This document shows positions 1 through 10,431 of a stretch of DNA of 23,377 nt, piece by piece. The translations under genes were made by a program, and so were the position numbers. Each line of letters starts with the position of its first letter. Position 1 is the stretch's first letter. A model generated the notes under the pieces. That model saw only the letters and a program-made list of their open reading frames with translations. It had not been told where the DNA came from and ran no database searches. The stretch covers positions 1-23,377 of the forward strand of contig FN648875.1 in NCBI GenBank assembly GCA_000310025.1. Direction: 5' to 3'. Origin of the DNA: Ectocarpus siliculosus (taxonomy: Eukaryota; Sar; Phaeophyceae; Ectocarpales; Ectocarpaceae).

Positions 1-600
1 TCCTGAAGCTCTCCTCGTACATCGTGAGTCCGCCCGGCCCCGCCACCCTTGCCTAGCCGCAGCCCTGCCGCTCCGCCACCGCGTGGAGATTCGTGCCGAC
101 ATCTAATCACAATCGGTTTTGTCAACAGCGAACCGGTGACGGGGAAGCGTACGAACGTCAGGACGGCGTAACGGGAACACTCGCTGTTGTCTTCAGCGTA
201 GTCGGGGACAGGGCACACGTGTATCTGCAAGTAGAATTTCTGCACGCTCCCATCTCTGTGGCAGAATGTCCAGCATGGCAATGAGTCAGACGTAACGTCG
301 CTACAGCTTTTCATGCTCTTACTTTCTTCGTTGTCCACGCCTGCGTGAATTGAAAGGCGCAACGTTACTGCGCCCGTGGCACTTTTTGGTCTGTCGGGGC
401 TGCGAGTAGTTTCGTGGCACTGCTCGGATGTTTTCGGGTAACAAGGCGTGGACATACTTCCAGATGTTCTCTTTGCATCAGCCCCTTGCGAACAGGAGAC
501 TACTGAGCCACAGCAGAAGAACAATTATTTCTGTGTTTGTAAACGTGTACTACATATACCCTGCTGCTCGAGATGCGTCTTTTGTTTGAAAAGACACTGT
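1..600. other. No supported gene; left-edge non-coding sequence
   Basis: I see no recognisable protein, RNA gene or long repeat here. Short ORFs occur on both strands but have no domain-like sequence. A GTGAGT that could be a 5' splice site lies at 25-30, preceded by a few open codons. If real, the first 24 bases would be the end of an exon of a gene extending off the left edge, but 24 bases are too few to support it. Confidence 0.4.
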
Positions 601-660
601 AAATGGTTTTATTCCAAGGCGCATGCACCGATCTTGCCTACAGTGGTTGGAGAGGGGTGG

Positions 661-732
661 GAGGTCCGAAAGGTGATGCATTTCCGGAGAGGCCGGGAGG
701 TCCGAAAGGTGATGCATTTCCGGAGAGGCCGG
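661..732. repeat. 36-bp tandem duplication, two perfect copies
   Basis: Bases 661-696 and 697-732 are identical 36-mers starting GAGGTCCGAAAGG and ending GGAGAGGCCGG. Perfect identity suggests a recent slippage or tandem duplication. Each unit contains the palindrome ATGCAT. The unit is a multiple of three and passes through short ORFs on both strands, but nothing else suggests coding. Confidence 0.9.
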
Positions 733-2761
733 CTTCCCCTTCATACAGTTTTATTCTGGTGAGGGGTGCGGAATTTTCCCGGAGCTCGTGGACAGCCTTT
801 TCGCCACGAGGAGCGACTATTGCGCGTCCCTCGTGTGCCGCTCGGATACAAAAATTATTGCGAGACAACGTTGATTTCTTCCGTGGGTTGATTTTTCTGT
901 CTCGTCCGTGCAAATGCAGAAATCACGCATTCGCGCCTTGGGGCAAATATTGGGGGACCCTCGTAGAAACGGCATATTTTTATCCAACAGATGTTTCGTT
1001 CGCACAGTCTTACCCTCGCTGCCGCAGGTGGTCTCAGTCGTTCATTATGTGTCTTCCACATCATTCACACTACGATTGATTCGATTCTGGACGCGTGGGC
1101 ATTGTTTTATAGGTATATGCCACTCTTCTTCACCACGCCGCACACAATGTCTCTTCTCTCTCTCTCTCTTGCATATTTATCGATCGATATCATGGATGAC
1201 TGGGCACTATTATGTTGGGATGTAGAGCTCGAGGCTCTAACCTGTTGGGATGTAACCTTGTGATAGGTGTATCCCTGGATGTGGCACCGTGTAATATAAC
1301 AGTGTGCAGAGGCTCACAGAGTGACTGTAAAGTATGCTTGTGTTGTAGACCAGATTGATGGTTTGAATTGATTGGCGCTTATTATGTGGCCGAAACGTAA
1401 CAAAGAGAAGAGGAGTCCTGGGACTCGCAAGAGTCCCGAAGGACTTGGAAGAGGCCAAGGGGCCTGGAAGAAGAGAGAAAGGAAGGAGAGTGATCGACAG
1501 GGGGCGAGCACCACAGGGGGCGAGCCTCCAAGCTATCACGGAAAGATGCACACATACGGACTATTGCAACGTACCGGTCACGGTAACAGTCGGTTAATCC
1601 GACCTATAGAACCAGTCCAAGAATATCCTACTGGACAATGGTCCGATGTACCATACTCCCATGGTTCAACATGTGTCTCGTATGTGTGTATACCCTACCG
1701 AAGATTATTCCGGTAATACTTCTCAGATGCATACCTACGTGCTGTGTATACAGCAGTACCAATACGTATGACTGACATTGAGTATTCCAACGTATTACAC
1801 CTACCTCCCACCAGGCCTTCACCAGGCCCTCTCCATGTAATATCTCGCATGCACACTGCCAGTCGGACGAAAGCATACGTTTGTCTTCGACTGCACACAC
1901 TGTTGATCATTTTCTGCTCTCGTTGTCACCGCCTACGTATGTATATGCAATGCGTCGATGCTCTCTTCAAAATATTTCGGTCGAATACGATCAACAAGAA
2001 GTTAAGTCGCTTCCCGTTCAGTGGCGGCACAAATCGCCAATGACCCGAAAACCTACCATGATCATGTAGGGACGGCGGACTGAAGTGTAGGTATAATCTG
2101 TGTGATTGTCGTTGATAGCACTCGACCTTCAGTAGTATCAGACAACCGAGGGTTTGTTGGGCCCATCCTCGTTCCGGCCTGCATCAGGTATAAGGCGGTA
2201 GATTTGCTCATCATTATGGCGCGCGGCAAGCGCCAGAAAAGTCCAGCTCTTCGCAAAAACCGCAGATACTTGGTAGTCTCGATGCAATGCGCGGCCTTCT
2301 CCTGATACTTCAATCCAATGTATTTTTCGTTCAAGACAATGCAACAAACTGATGATATCGCGAATAGTACGCCTTCCCGCACTATTGACGGTACTGAGGA
2401 CCCTGACTTGTGAGTCTTGCCGCACTAGTCAGGCCCGAAATCATATAGTGCGGGCACCTGCTACAGTGCCGGTGTTTTCGCTTGGCCCATGCCCGCACTA
2501 CAGCCGAACCCCCTCTGTACGTGTACGCACGGCTGCCGACATACATGGGCCTCTTCGGAACGTAGAGTGTCACAAAAACTATGTTTTGTTAACTTGCAAA
2601 GGTGTGGTCCAAAGCGCATGTCTCTACCGCTACCACAGAAAGTGGTGGACGGCCCTTTTCAAAGCTTTTGGTTACCGGTGCGCCCCGACTGATCAACGCG
2701 GTAAAGAGTGTTGTTTTTTTTTTGTCTGGCCTGAAGAAAACCTCATGGTTTCGTGATTAGA
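733..2761. other. Intergenic stretch with no supported gene
   Basis: No ORF here resembles a known family. Minor structures are a CT-rich tract near 1148-1170 and a 12-bp direct repeat TGTTGGGATGTA at 1213-1224 and 1243-1254 around a small AGAGC/GCTCT hairpin. Bases 1390-1480 are purine-rich with several short stem-loops. A Lys/Arg-rich 114-codon frame at 1372-1716 comes from that purine-rich composition and is not called as a gene. Confidence 0.5.
2446..2500. repeat. Perfect 11-nt inverted repeat (hairpin)
   Basis: TAGTGCGGGCA at 2446-2456 is the exact reverse complement of TGCCCGCACTA at 2490-2500, with a 33-nt loop. It is isolated, has no T tract after it and has no neighbouring gene, so no function can be assigned. 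Confidence 0.5.
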
Positions 2762-3960
2762 GGCGATAGCCGTGTTGCTTTGGCACGGAGGCAGCCACGC
2801 TACGGCGCGTCACGATAAACAAATGCCCCTGTGAGATTTTCGATCAGCCTACTTTGGATTTGATTCGACGGGCTTCATTGTTCCGTGACTATATGCGATA
2901 GCCGTTCTGCATTAGCCACGTTGTGGAGCGTCACGATAACCAACGGCATGTGAGTTTTTTTTTTCCTTTCAGCCTACGTTGATTGTTGATTCGATGAATG
3001 CCGTTCACCTACAGCTCGGACGCGGCCAAATTATGGTGCTTTCGCGTGCTGTGCGCTTCGCTCACGACACTGATGCAGCCATGCTTTGGCGCTTCGCGCG
3101 TTGCGTGCTACGCGCAACGCGCGCTTTGCCTACAACATGGTTGCAGCCACACTATGGCGCTTCTCTTGTTGCGTACTGGACGCTTTGTCCCCAACGCGGA
3201 TGCAGCCACGCTTTGGCGCTTCGTGTGTTGGGACGCGGCGCGAACCAGTAGCATGTCGAATTGTTCTGCCGGCCTACTTAAGATTTGATCCAGTGAATGC
3301 CGGTCGCACGCAGCACGGATGCCGCCGCACTATGGCGCTTGGCATGATGCGTGGTACGTCCTGCTAATGCCGGTCGCCTACAGCATGGATGCAGCCATAC
3401 TATGACGCTTCGCGTGTTGAGACCCTGTGTCACGATGCCTACGACGTGGATGCAGTCACACTATGGCGCATCGTGTGTTGAGACGCAGTGTCGCGATGGA
3501 GCGGCGAGTTGAGGTGAAATGCTCGACCGGCCTACTTAACATGTTAGATTTGGTGAATACCGGTCACTCACGACACAGATGCAGCCACTCTTTGGCGCTT
3601 CGTGTGCTGAGACTCGGCGTCACGATAAAAGGGAATATGTAAACGTTCGACCACCCTTCTCGGCATGTGTTTCGGTGAGAGCCGTGTGCCTACAGCACCG
3701 ATGCAGCCACGCTTTGGCACTTCGTGTGCTGAGCGCTTCGCCTACGACACAGGTGCAGCCACTCTGTGGCGCTTCGCGTGTTGAGGCTCGGCGTCACACG
3801 ACAAACGGGATGTGTAAACGTTCAATCAGCCTATTTTTGGATTGGTGATCTGGTGAATGTCGTTCGCCTACATCACCGATGCAGCCACACAATGGCGCTT
3901 CGTGTGCTGAACGCTTTGACGACAAATACCCGCACATCTCATACGGCAGAACGGACGCAA
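2762..3960. repeat. Satellite family 1: degenerate array with GATGCAGCCAC core
   Basis: The segment is built from diverged repeats around GATGCAGCCACNCTNTGGCGC followed by TTCGNGTGTTGA. Full units continue with GTCACGATAA, GTGTAAACGTTCGAC, CGGCCTACTT and GATTNGATNNGGTGAATGCCGGTCGC-type sequence. The TGGCGC-type core recurs at roughly 3094, 3153, 3211, 3334, 3396, 3459, 3591, 3716, 3765 and 3890, so short (55-65 bp) and long (120-180 bp) spacings alternate. More decayed units run back to about 2762. Short frames across the array translate the same repeat in different phases, which argues against coding. Confidence 0.8.
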
Positions 3961-3973
3961 TGTGCAGGTAACC

Positions 3974-4912
3974 TACCGTAAGGATGCGGGTCTTGCACTG
4001 ATCGGCTACATCGCACAGGCCGGGATCTTGGCACAGCGAGTGCGGAAACAAATCGGGTTCCAAGGGATTTAATTGATTATCGCACAGGTATCGTTCACTT
4101 CGCACAGGACCCCGATACCTTGGGCGAGGCTGGGTGATGCCATGGTATCCACAGCTCTGTCGCAGGCCACTACTGTACCAAGGTGCATAGCTTGTGGCAG
4201 GGACTCCACTGCTGTACTTTGGCATCGTAACGTTGCTCATGTGCAAGTGATGTTGTGCAACAGATCAGTGTCATCATTGTCGGAATCGGCAAACGGTTTC
4301 TACTCAATCAACCAAAAATTTATGCGTACAAACCACACGAGACCAAACGACCACAACCAACTACGGTACTACGAAAAATGCAGACTCCGGGCTTGCACCC
4401 TCTGACATTGTAGGCAACGTGTTGCTTGTGTGTGGTGAGCGTGAACACAGACCTCTGTGTTGCGAAATTTCAAGGTATTTCGCCGCCTCGCCGCCTTGCC
4501 GCCTTGGATTCTATTTCGCGGCATGTGTTCTGTGTTTTCGGATGCTGGTGTGTCTGTCTGTCTTCGTTATGTTATGGTCCTGATGCTGCAATACGTACAC
4601 ACGCACACGGAGTGCTGGTGTATGTCTGCTGTGATATGTTCAGGGTCGCACACATCGGAGTCTTGGTACGGGGTTGCGCGTTCAAAGCACCCCACTCGCC
4701 GCTTTGTACTTGTTCAGAATCGCACGGATCGGAGTCACGGCACGGGGGTGTGCGTTGTATTTTCAGAACCAAACACTTAATTTATGTCCCGCACCGGTAT
4801 CAGGTGCATGGCACGTATCGGCGTCTTGGCACCCCTGTGCGATAAAAAACACGAAAATGAAAACATAAAAAAAAACGATCGCACAGTGTGCCAAGACCCG
4901 CATCCTACGGTA
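3974..4912. mobile_element. Candidate non-autonomous DNA transposon (MITE-like), 0.94 kb
   Basis: The left end reads TACCGTAAGGATGCGGG then TCTTGCAC. The reverse complement of the right end (about 4886-4912) reads TACCGTAGGATGCGGG then TCTTGGCAC, so the ends are inverted repeats of about 25 bp with two one-base indels. Subterminal motifs of the type ATCGCACAGG and ATCGGNGTCTTGGCAC recur near both ends (about 4010, 4080, 4102, 4646, 4720 and 4822), as in many cut-and-paste transposons. No transposase ORF is visible. The element lies between satellite family 1 on its left and a single remnant of that satellite on its right (about 4968-5036), as expected of an insertion. If the ends are trimmed to CCGTA, a TA dinucleotide flanks both sides and could be the target duplication. 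The superfamily is not assigned. Confidence 0.5.
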
Positions 4913-4967
4913 CTTGGAGGCATTTCTCCTGTCTTCTCCCCCTTCGGATTTTTTTTTTTTTTGTTTA

Positions 4968-5036
4968 ATGACTGCGCTCGCCTACAGAACGGGTGCAGCC
5001 GCAATTCGGCGCGTTCCGCGCTGTACGGCGTCACGA
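4968..5036. repeat. Isolated remnant unit of satellite family 1
   Basis: The order GACTGCGCTCGCCTACAG, GGGTGCAGCCGCA, TTCGGCGCG, GGCGTCACGATAA follows the family 1 unit of 2762-3960. It is the only such unit to the right of the candidate transposon, which suggests the array once continued across that site. Confidence 0.55.
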
Positions 5037-5057
5037 TAAGGAGAAAGCAACCTGCTG

Positions 5058-5397
5058 TGGCCCAGTGTTGAAGGCGCAGAAGACATCTGGCCGTAGGACA
5101 TGGCAAGCGCGCAGAATCATACGCATGATAACACGCCCCCCCTGCCGTACGTTAGCGGCGCTTTGGTTTGTCTTTCCTCCACGGCACCATTCATTATGTA
5201 GCCCCGCGTGCGCAGAATATGTTGGAGGACAGATATCGCACATAACATGCAAGCACAGACGCAAACCGTATGCAGTGTGCCCAGTGTTGAATACGCAGAA
5301 GATATCTGCTGTCAGCAGGAAACGGCACGCGCGCATACGCATGATAACACGCTCCCCTGCTGTAATGTTTAGCGACGCTTTTGTTAGTCTTTTTTTC
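5058..5397. repeat. Direct duplication of about 120 bp, copies 216-219 bp apart
   Basis: Copy 1 (about 5058-5180) and copy 2 (about 5275-5397) share CCCAGTGTTGAA, GCAGAAGA.ATCTG, ACGCATGATAACACG and TTAGCG.CGCTT in the same order. The offset is 219 at the first block, 216 at the third and 217 at the last, so most indels are in multiples of three. On the minus strand both copies lie in one open frame and give similar peptides containing RVIMRM and FC(V/A)FNTG. This may only be a duplication, but frame retention is worth noting. Confidence 0.7.
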
Positions 5398-5399
5398 CG

Positions 5400-6040
5400 T
5401 TTCCGTGTTTCCGCGCCTCGGCACTGTGCTGTGACTGCTGTCGCTGTTTCAGAGGCAATCTCTGGAAGTTGCAGGACGCAATACTGAGCACGTCTGGGGC
5501 GATACCAGCTATCGCCATTCGCCGGCGAGTTGGAACGAGATGCATCTTGACATTTGTTTTTCGGCGTTTTTCTTTCTACGGCAGTAACCTCAACCACCCC
5601 GGGAGTACTCTGTGTATATGTCGAGTCGATCGGAAAGGATCAGAGGCTTTACGTGAGTAGCATGAGTGCACGCGGGAAGGTCAGTAGCAGGTGACGACGC
5701 GCAAGTCATTTTGGAAGGCACTCCTCCTTCCTCCTCATGAACATGACTGACTGCTGCTGTCTAACAAGAGAAGAGGCCCTCGCACCTCTTGTCGGGAAAG
5801 GGCCTGCTATGGCGCAGCGCTCTATTCCAGTGCTGCTTGCCCCGTCCTTCGTTGCCATTTTTGCTATACTGCCACTTCCTACGTTGCGCGGCCACTGCTG
5901 TCCTTCCTTCTCTTCGCGCGCTCTGTAGCTTCCGCTCGTTACTCGGCATGCTACACCACTTCGCGCTCTCTTTTCAAAGGAACGACAGGGAAGGGGGTTC
6001 GAATTTCTTCCCCTCGTGACCCCAGATTTCCGAACAATTA
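5400..6040. other. No supported gene
   Basis: Only short overlapping frames on both strands are present, with no recognisable domain, repeat or RNA gene. Confidence 0.4.
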
Positions 6041-6901
6041 TTGAAGCTACAATCCGAAACTGTTCCACCAATAAAACGCCATTATATTTTGTCTGTTCGA
6101 CGACTAAACTACCCTTTTAGGACGTGGACCGTCAAACGGCAGTTTAGGACGTGGACTATCGGAACCCTGTGTACAGGTTCATGGTCGTCGGGATATTTTC
6201 ACGGAACTACTGTAGGGCGCAGTTCATCATCACAAGCCTCGAGCTTTCTAACACGTGCCATAAAGTTTCACACGACAATCCGGACGCAATCTCCATTGTC
6301 CTTCCATATGATTTCAGCAACTTCCTCCACATTCTACAAACTGTCCGCACGGAAGACGAGCAGCGTGTGTGTGACGTACGTTGGCGCTATCATCGATACG
6401 GACGCAACCGTCTTGTATGAGCGTAGTAAGGGACACATAGGGAACAGAGACAGCGTAAACGCAACCTGTTTAAATCTCCCGAGAGTTTTTATGGAGACGG
6501 ACACGGATATTTGTGTAGAGAGGGCAAAAACGTCTGTTCGCGCAAGAGTATATAAATGTTCAGACCAATTCATGATGCCGATGATGTGGTCCCCCCCCCC
6601 CCCCGACAGAATAAGAGAAACAGAAAAGCCCAAACGAGATATCCTGGTACAGATGCGGGGGGGAGGCATGTGGGTAGCGATGCAGAAAGGTTATGTAGGG
6701 TGCTGTTTTTTCAGCCCACAGAACATGTGCTCGTTGACGGTGTTCGCCGACATGCATGGGTGGCATCGGTGTGGAACCACCTCGTGTTTTCTCTTTCTAT
6801 CGCATCCTACGTTATGTTCGGTACGTCCATTGCGCTTTTCCCGAGGCGGACGGAAGAACAACTACCACCCCGTGGCCGAAGCCGGGCTCGATCATCAGTA
6901 G
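6041..6901 (+). CDS. Orphan 286-codon ORF, doubtful hypothetical protein
   Basis: This is the longest open frame outside the retroelement, and its length is more than expected by chance in sequence of this composition. I recognise no domain. The predicted product is rich in Ser, Thr and Arg, with no clear signal peptide or membrane segment. Two features weigh against it. It reads through a 14-base C run (6591-6604), giving four consecutive prolines, and its last residues lie inside satellite family 2. It also contains a direct repeat of TTTAGGACGTGGAC near its start (about 6115 and 6144). No splice sites or neighbouring exons could be tied to it. It may be an exon fragment, a decayed gene or a chance frame. 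Confidence 0.2.
   Translation: MKLQSETVPPIKRHYILSVRRLNYPFRTWTVKRQFRTWTIGTLCTGSWSSGYFHGTTVGRSSSSQASSFLTRAIKFHTTIRTQSPLSFHMISATSSTFYKLSARKTSSVCVTYVGAIIDTDATVLYERSKGHIGNRDSVNATCLNLPRVFMETDTDICVERAKTSVRARVYKCSDQFMMPMMWSPPPPDRIRETEKPKRDILVQMRGGGMWVAMQKGYVGCCFFSPQNMCSLTVFADMHGWHRCGTTSCFLFLSHPTLCSVRPLRFSRGGRKNNYHPVAEAGLDHQ
6591..6604. repeat. Homopolymer C14 tract
   Basis: Fourteen consecutive C residues follow GATGATGTGGT. Such runs are unstable and prone to sequencing error, so any frame crossing it, including the 286-codon ORF, should be treated with caution. Confidence 0.9.
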
Positions 6902-8095
6902 CCAGGGCACCGTACAAGCAACTATTCTTGCGCTCCGGATCGGTTAACCTACTGAGTTTGTGGCGATGGCCGAAGCTAGCCGAAAAGGTTAGGGTTAGGG
7001 TTAGGGTAAGAATAGTTATCACACTCCGGATCCGACTAATTCACCGAGCGTTCGACAGTGGCGGAAACCAGCCATGAGCTCAGTAGCAGGACACCGTTCG
7101 AGCGACTTTTATTCCACTCCGGATTCGACTAATCTACTAAGAGTGCGACGGTGGCGTAAGTGAGGCTGTGGCCGAAGCCAGCCTACCTACCGACGGTGTG
7201 GCAGTGGCTGAAAACAAGTCGCACGCTCAGTAGCAGGCCACCGTACAAGTGAGTGACTGTTGCTATATTTGCGCTCCGGATCCGACTAACCTACTGAGAG
7301 TGCGACGATGGCCGAAGCCAGCCTCGCGCTCAGTAACAGGGCACCGTACAAGCGACTATGATTGTTTTATTTGCGGTCTGGATCCGACAAACTTACCGAC
7401 AGCGGGTGGCAGCTAACGCTAGGGGCACGATCAGTAACAGGTCACAGTACAAGCGACACTTGAAGTGTTATTTGAGTATTGTTTACACTCCAGATCCGAC
7501 TACCTACGGAGGGTGTGGCGGTGGCCGAAACCAGCCGCACCCCCAGTAGCAGGGCACCGTACAAGTAAGTACTTCAAGTATAATTTTAGTGTATTTTGCA
7601 CTCCGGATCCGACTACCTACCGAGAGTGTGGCGGTGGCCGTAGCCAGCCGTACGCTCAGTAATAGGGCACCGTACAAGCGACGTCTCAACAACTGCGCTC
7701 CGGACCCGACTAACGCACTGAAGGTGCGACGGTAGCAAACGCTAGACGCAGGCTCAGCAACAGGGCACCGTACAAGCGACTCACCATGTCAAGCAGTATT
7801 TATTTGCACTCCGGATCCGACCAACCTAGATTGCGGCGGTGGCCGAGATCAGCCACACACTCAATGACAGCGACGTTCATTATTTTGCGCTCCGGATCCG
7901 CCCAATGTACTGAAAGTGAGACGGTGGCCGAAGCCAGCCTCACAATCAGTAGCAGACCACCGTACAAGCGACTACAAATTATTTTGTTTGCTCGGGTTCA
8001 GGCTAACCTACTTCAGAGTACGACGGTAGCCAAAAGTAAGCGCCTTCATTGCACCCGGGACACGTTCAGTAAAAGGGCACCGTACGAACACTACT
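6845..8095. repeat. Satellite family 2: about 11 units of roughly 80-155 bp
   Basis: Each unit carries GCACCGTACAAGCGACT, then an AT-rich stretch, GCTCCGGATCCGACTAACC, an ACTGAGAGTGCGACGG-like block, TGGCCGAAGCCAGCC and CTCAGTAGCAGG. The CTCCGGATCC block falls at about 6933, 7024, 7117, 7273, 7377, 7488, 7601, 7698, 7809, 7890 and 7991, giving spacings of 91, 93, 156, 104, 111, 113, 97, 111, 81 and 101. Divergence and indels are substantial, so the array is old. No continuous reading frame is conserved across units. Confidence 0.9.
6987..7007 (+). repeat. Interstitial telomere-like tract (TTAGGG)3
   Basis: Three perfect TTAGGG hexamers occupy 6989-7006, preceded by GG and followed by TAAG. 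They sit inside the first full unit of satellite family 2, after CGAAGCTAGCCGAAAA, and no other unit has them. This is either a telomere-like insertion, such as healing at a break, or a chance expansion. If it reflects the organism's telomere, it argues for the TTAGGG class rather than TTTAGGG. Confidence 0.8.
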
Positions 8096-9770
8096 GTAGC
8101 ATCCCGTTAAGGCAAAGATAGTGCAGGAGCCTTCTGCGAAGTGTCCGAGTAGACGACTGAAGCTTTTCGGGACGCTGCACAGTGTCGCGCACGCGAACCT
8201 ATACGTTCATGCAGTATGCACACGTTTCCATACAAACGACGTCGACATTTCAGGTTCGAGAGCATGTGCGCATGCATATACGTTATACGGCACCGCTGTA
8301 CGAGCGCCTATTGTATGGAAAAATGGTAGGCGTTCGAGCACATACGTGCCTGTACATGAAGCCCTTCGAAGTACGTTGTTCCGTATCCCCGTGTGAGTGA
8401 AGCATGTTGCAGAACGTCCTACACGCAGCGCACGTATACATCGTTTAACAACGAGCGCATGTATCCACGTATGTGTGCATGTATGTGCATGTCTGTGTAC
8501 GTTTTCGGGCAGACGGTTGCTGTCTCGAAGCGTTCTATGACTTGTGTTGGTGTGCACGAATGTGTGTACACGGCTTTCGTAGAGCAAACGGCCCAGGGGA
8601 TGTGTTACATTGTGTCACGTTCCGCAAAACAATGTGTGCCTGCTGTCTCGAGACAGTCTCCCCAAACCAACGTTGCCAAGCGGGCGTTCTATCACATAGC
8701 GTGCGTTCGGTTGAGGAGCATCTGAGGCTAGATTACGCATAGCCCGCTACAGTACACGCACTCCCGTACAAAAGGCCTCACGATGAGTGTATGTAGAACA
8801 CATATACTAGAGTTCGATTGCTGCTTGTTTCCTGTGGTACGGTTGCAGTAACCGCGCGGTGGCGGGGCAGACGAGAAGTAGATCCCGCACAATCCAAGTA
8901 CAAATACCACCTCACAGCAGATCGTCGAATAAACGATGGGCGAAGACGTATGTTGTGTGATCTCATGTGGCGGCATGTGCATACCTCCGAATTAGCACAT
9001 ACGGTACGTCGGAGTTGCACAGCTCACGAGTTGACACGGCGACAACACTGCTGTCATGAGATGAGTTTTTGCCAACCCAGGATGGGATTTGATACGAAAG
9101 CACACATACCACGGGGTGTCGGGTTCCGGAGTAGTAGTGGTCTACTACGCGGCGGGGCGCTCCGGCCAAGAGTGCTCCATCATCATCCCACCCTCGTCCC
9201 TCAGCTCAGTGAGAAAAGCTACGACACGAATGCTAGCTATCGTCTGAACTTCGATGTAGCCAGCTGCTGCCCTTGTCTTGCCGCGTGGCCCTCCTAAGTG
9301 GGCTGCATGTTACACACTGTGTCTTCTTCACAACATGACCCTTGGGTCCAGTGGACACGCGTCTATCAAACTGTCGCTGCAGGAGCAGCGAGGCAGCAGA
9401 AATAGAATTCCGTGAGGCCTTTCTCTTTGGGGGACCCCAGAAAACCGAACCAAGACATCCGAGCCAACACGCCTTCACGGCGGCACAACAACAACAACCC
9501 AAAGACATCCGTAGATCTGGGAGATGTTCCGAATTCTTCCGTGCACAATGAATTACAGTTTATTCGTATTGGTATTCGTCCTTCTTAAAGAGCGGCGGAC
9601 CGCCAACCGCAACCGTCTTTTACCTTCGTATCAGGCTCTTCCAATCATCGCGCTGTAGAGTCGCCCTTCCGCAAGCCCCCCCTCATTATGTATTTACCGA
9701 GATCCATCATCTATATCTACCTCGCTCTTTCGGTCTCATGTCCTTGTGTCTACAATAATCTTCCCATCGT
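8096..9770. other. Intergenic stretch with no supported gene
   Basis: No domain-bearing frame or RNA gene is seen. Bases 8461-8501 are an alternating purine-pyrimidine stretch rich in TG and CA steps. CTGTCTCGAGACAG at 8643-8656 is a perfect 14-bp palindrome. Neither has a neighbouring gene to which a role could be tied. Confidence 0.45.
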
Positions 9771-9771
9771 G

Positions 9772-9802
9772 CCCCCCCCCCCGCCCAATTGGGGGCGGCG
9801 GG
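9772..9802. repeat. C11 run within a GC-rich inverted repeat
   Basis: Eleven C residues (9772-9782) lead into GCCCAATTGGGGGC and GGCGGGG, so a C-rich arm and a G-rich arm flank AATT. The structure is imperfect and no gene adjoins it. Confidence 0.5.
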
Positions 9803-9833
9803 GCCTTTCGTAGCCCTGGTATTATAGGTTCAT

Positions 9834-10122
9834 GCGAAGGTGTACCGATTCTGGTAAAACTCAATAGACGGATACCCTGCGAATTGCGTCTCCTTCAACA
9901 CTCTTCACCCGCAGACTATACCCTTAATCAACTGGGAACCCAGTGGGGCCAGGACGGGTAAGTAATTCGATGGAGGTGTCACAAAGTTCTTTGTTGGATT
10001 GACTGCTCTCAGGACTGACATCAACGGACAAATATCCGAGTCAGGAGAAAAATGTGCACCCAAGGAGATTCCAACCAGCGTCCTTCCGAGGCTATACGCG
10101 AAGGTGTACCGATTCTGGTAAA
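9834..10122. repeat. 25-bp perfect direct repeat, 264 bp apart
   Basis: Bases 9834-9858 and 10098-10122 are identical, reading GCGAAGGTGTACC followed by GATTCTGGTAAA. Similarity fades on both sides, so these look like remnants of an older duplication related to the tandem duplication further right. Confidence 0.75.
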
Positions 10123-10431
10123 CGTCACTATCGGGTCCTTCTTAGCATTTGACCAAATTTCCTTCACGGACAATTCCTACTACTCATTCCTACACATACA
10201 TCAAACCAGGAGAGGTTTCGCGCTCGTTGCCATGACTCAAATGCTATTTTTGTTTATCTGTGTGTTTCACGCCTCTTTAATCAATCGCGTTTCAAAATTT
10301 CAACATCGCTCCCGACAAACGTTACTTCACCGGCGCCGGCAGGACGTTTCCGTGCGCTAATGATCGACTGGTACTGCATCATTCACCGTTGGTCTGGTAC
10401 TCCACATGCTACGCGGCAACACCGGGTGTCG

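Noticed and set aside
1-30. Possible exon end with a GTGAGT donor at 25
   Set aside because: Only 24 upstream bases are available, which is too few to identify a frame or family.
1213-1716. LTR-like start (TGTTGGGATGTA) followed by a basic ORF
   Set aside because: There is no second LTR copy, no convincing primer-binding site and no Gag or Pol motif. The basic ORF comes from a purine-rich tract.
5995-6020. B-box-like GGTTCGAATTTC
   Set aside because: There is no A box at the right distance and no cloverleaf on either strand.
6845-8095. Regular repeats that might be a CRISPR array
   Set aside because: Units are 80-156 bp, diverged and similar throughout. There are no short identical repeats with unique spacers, and the context is eukaryotic.
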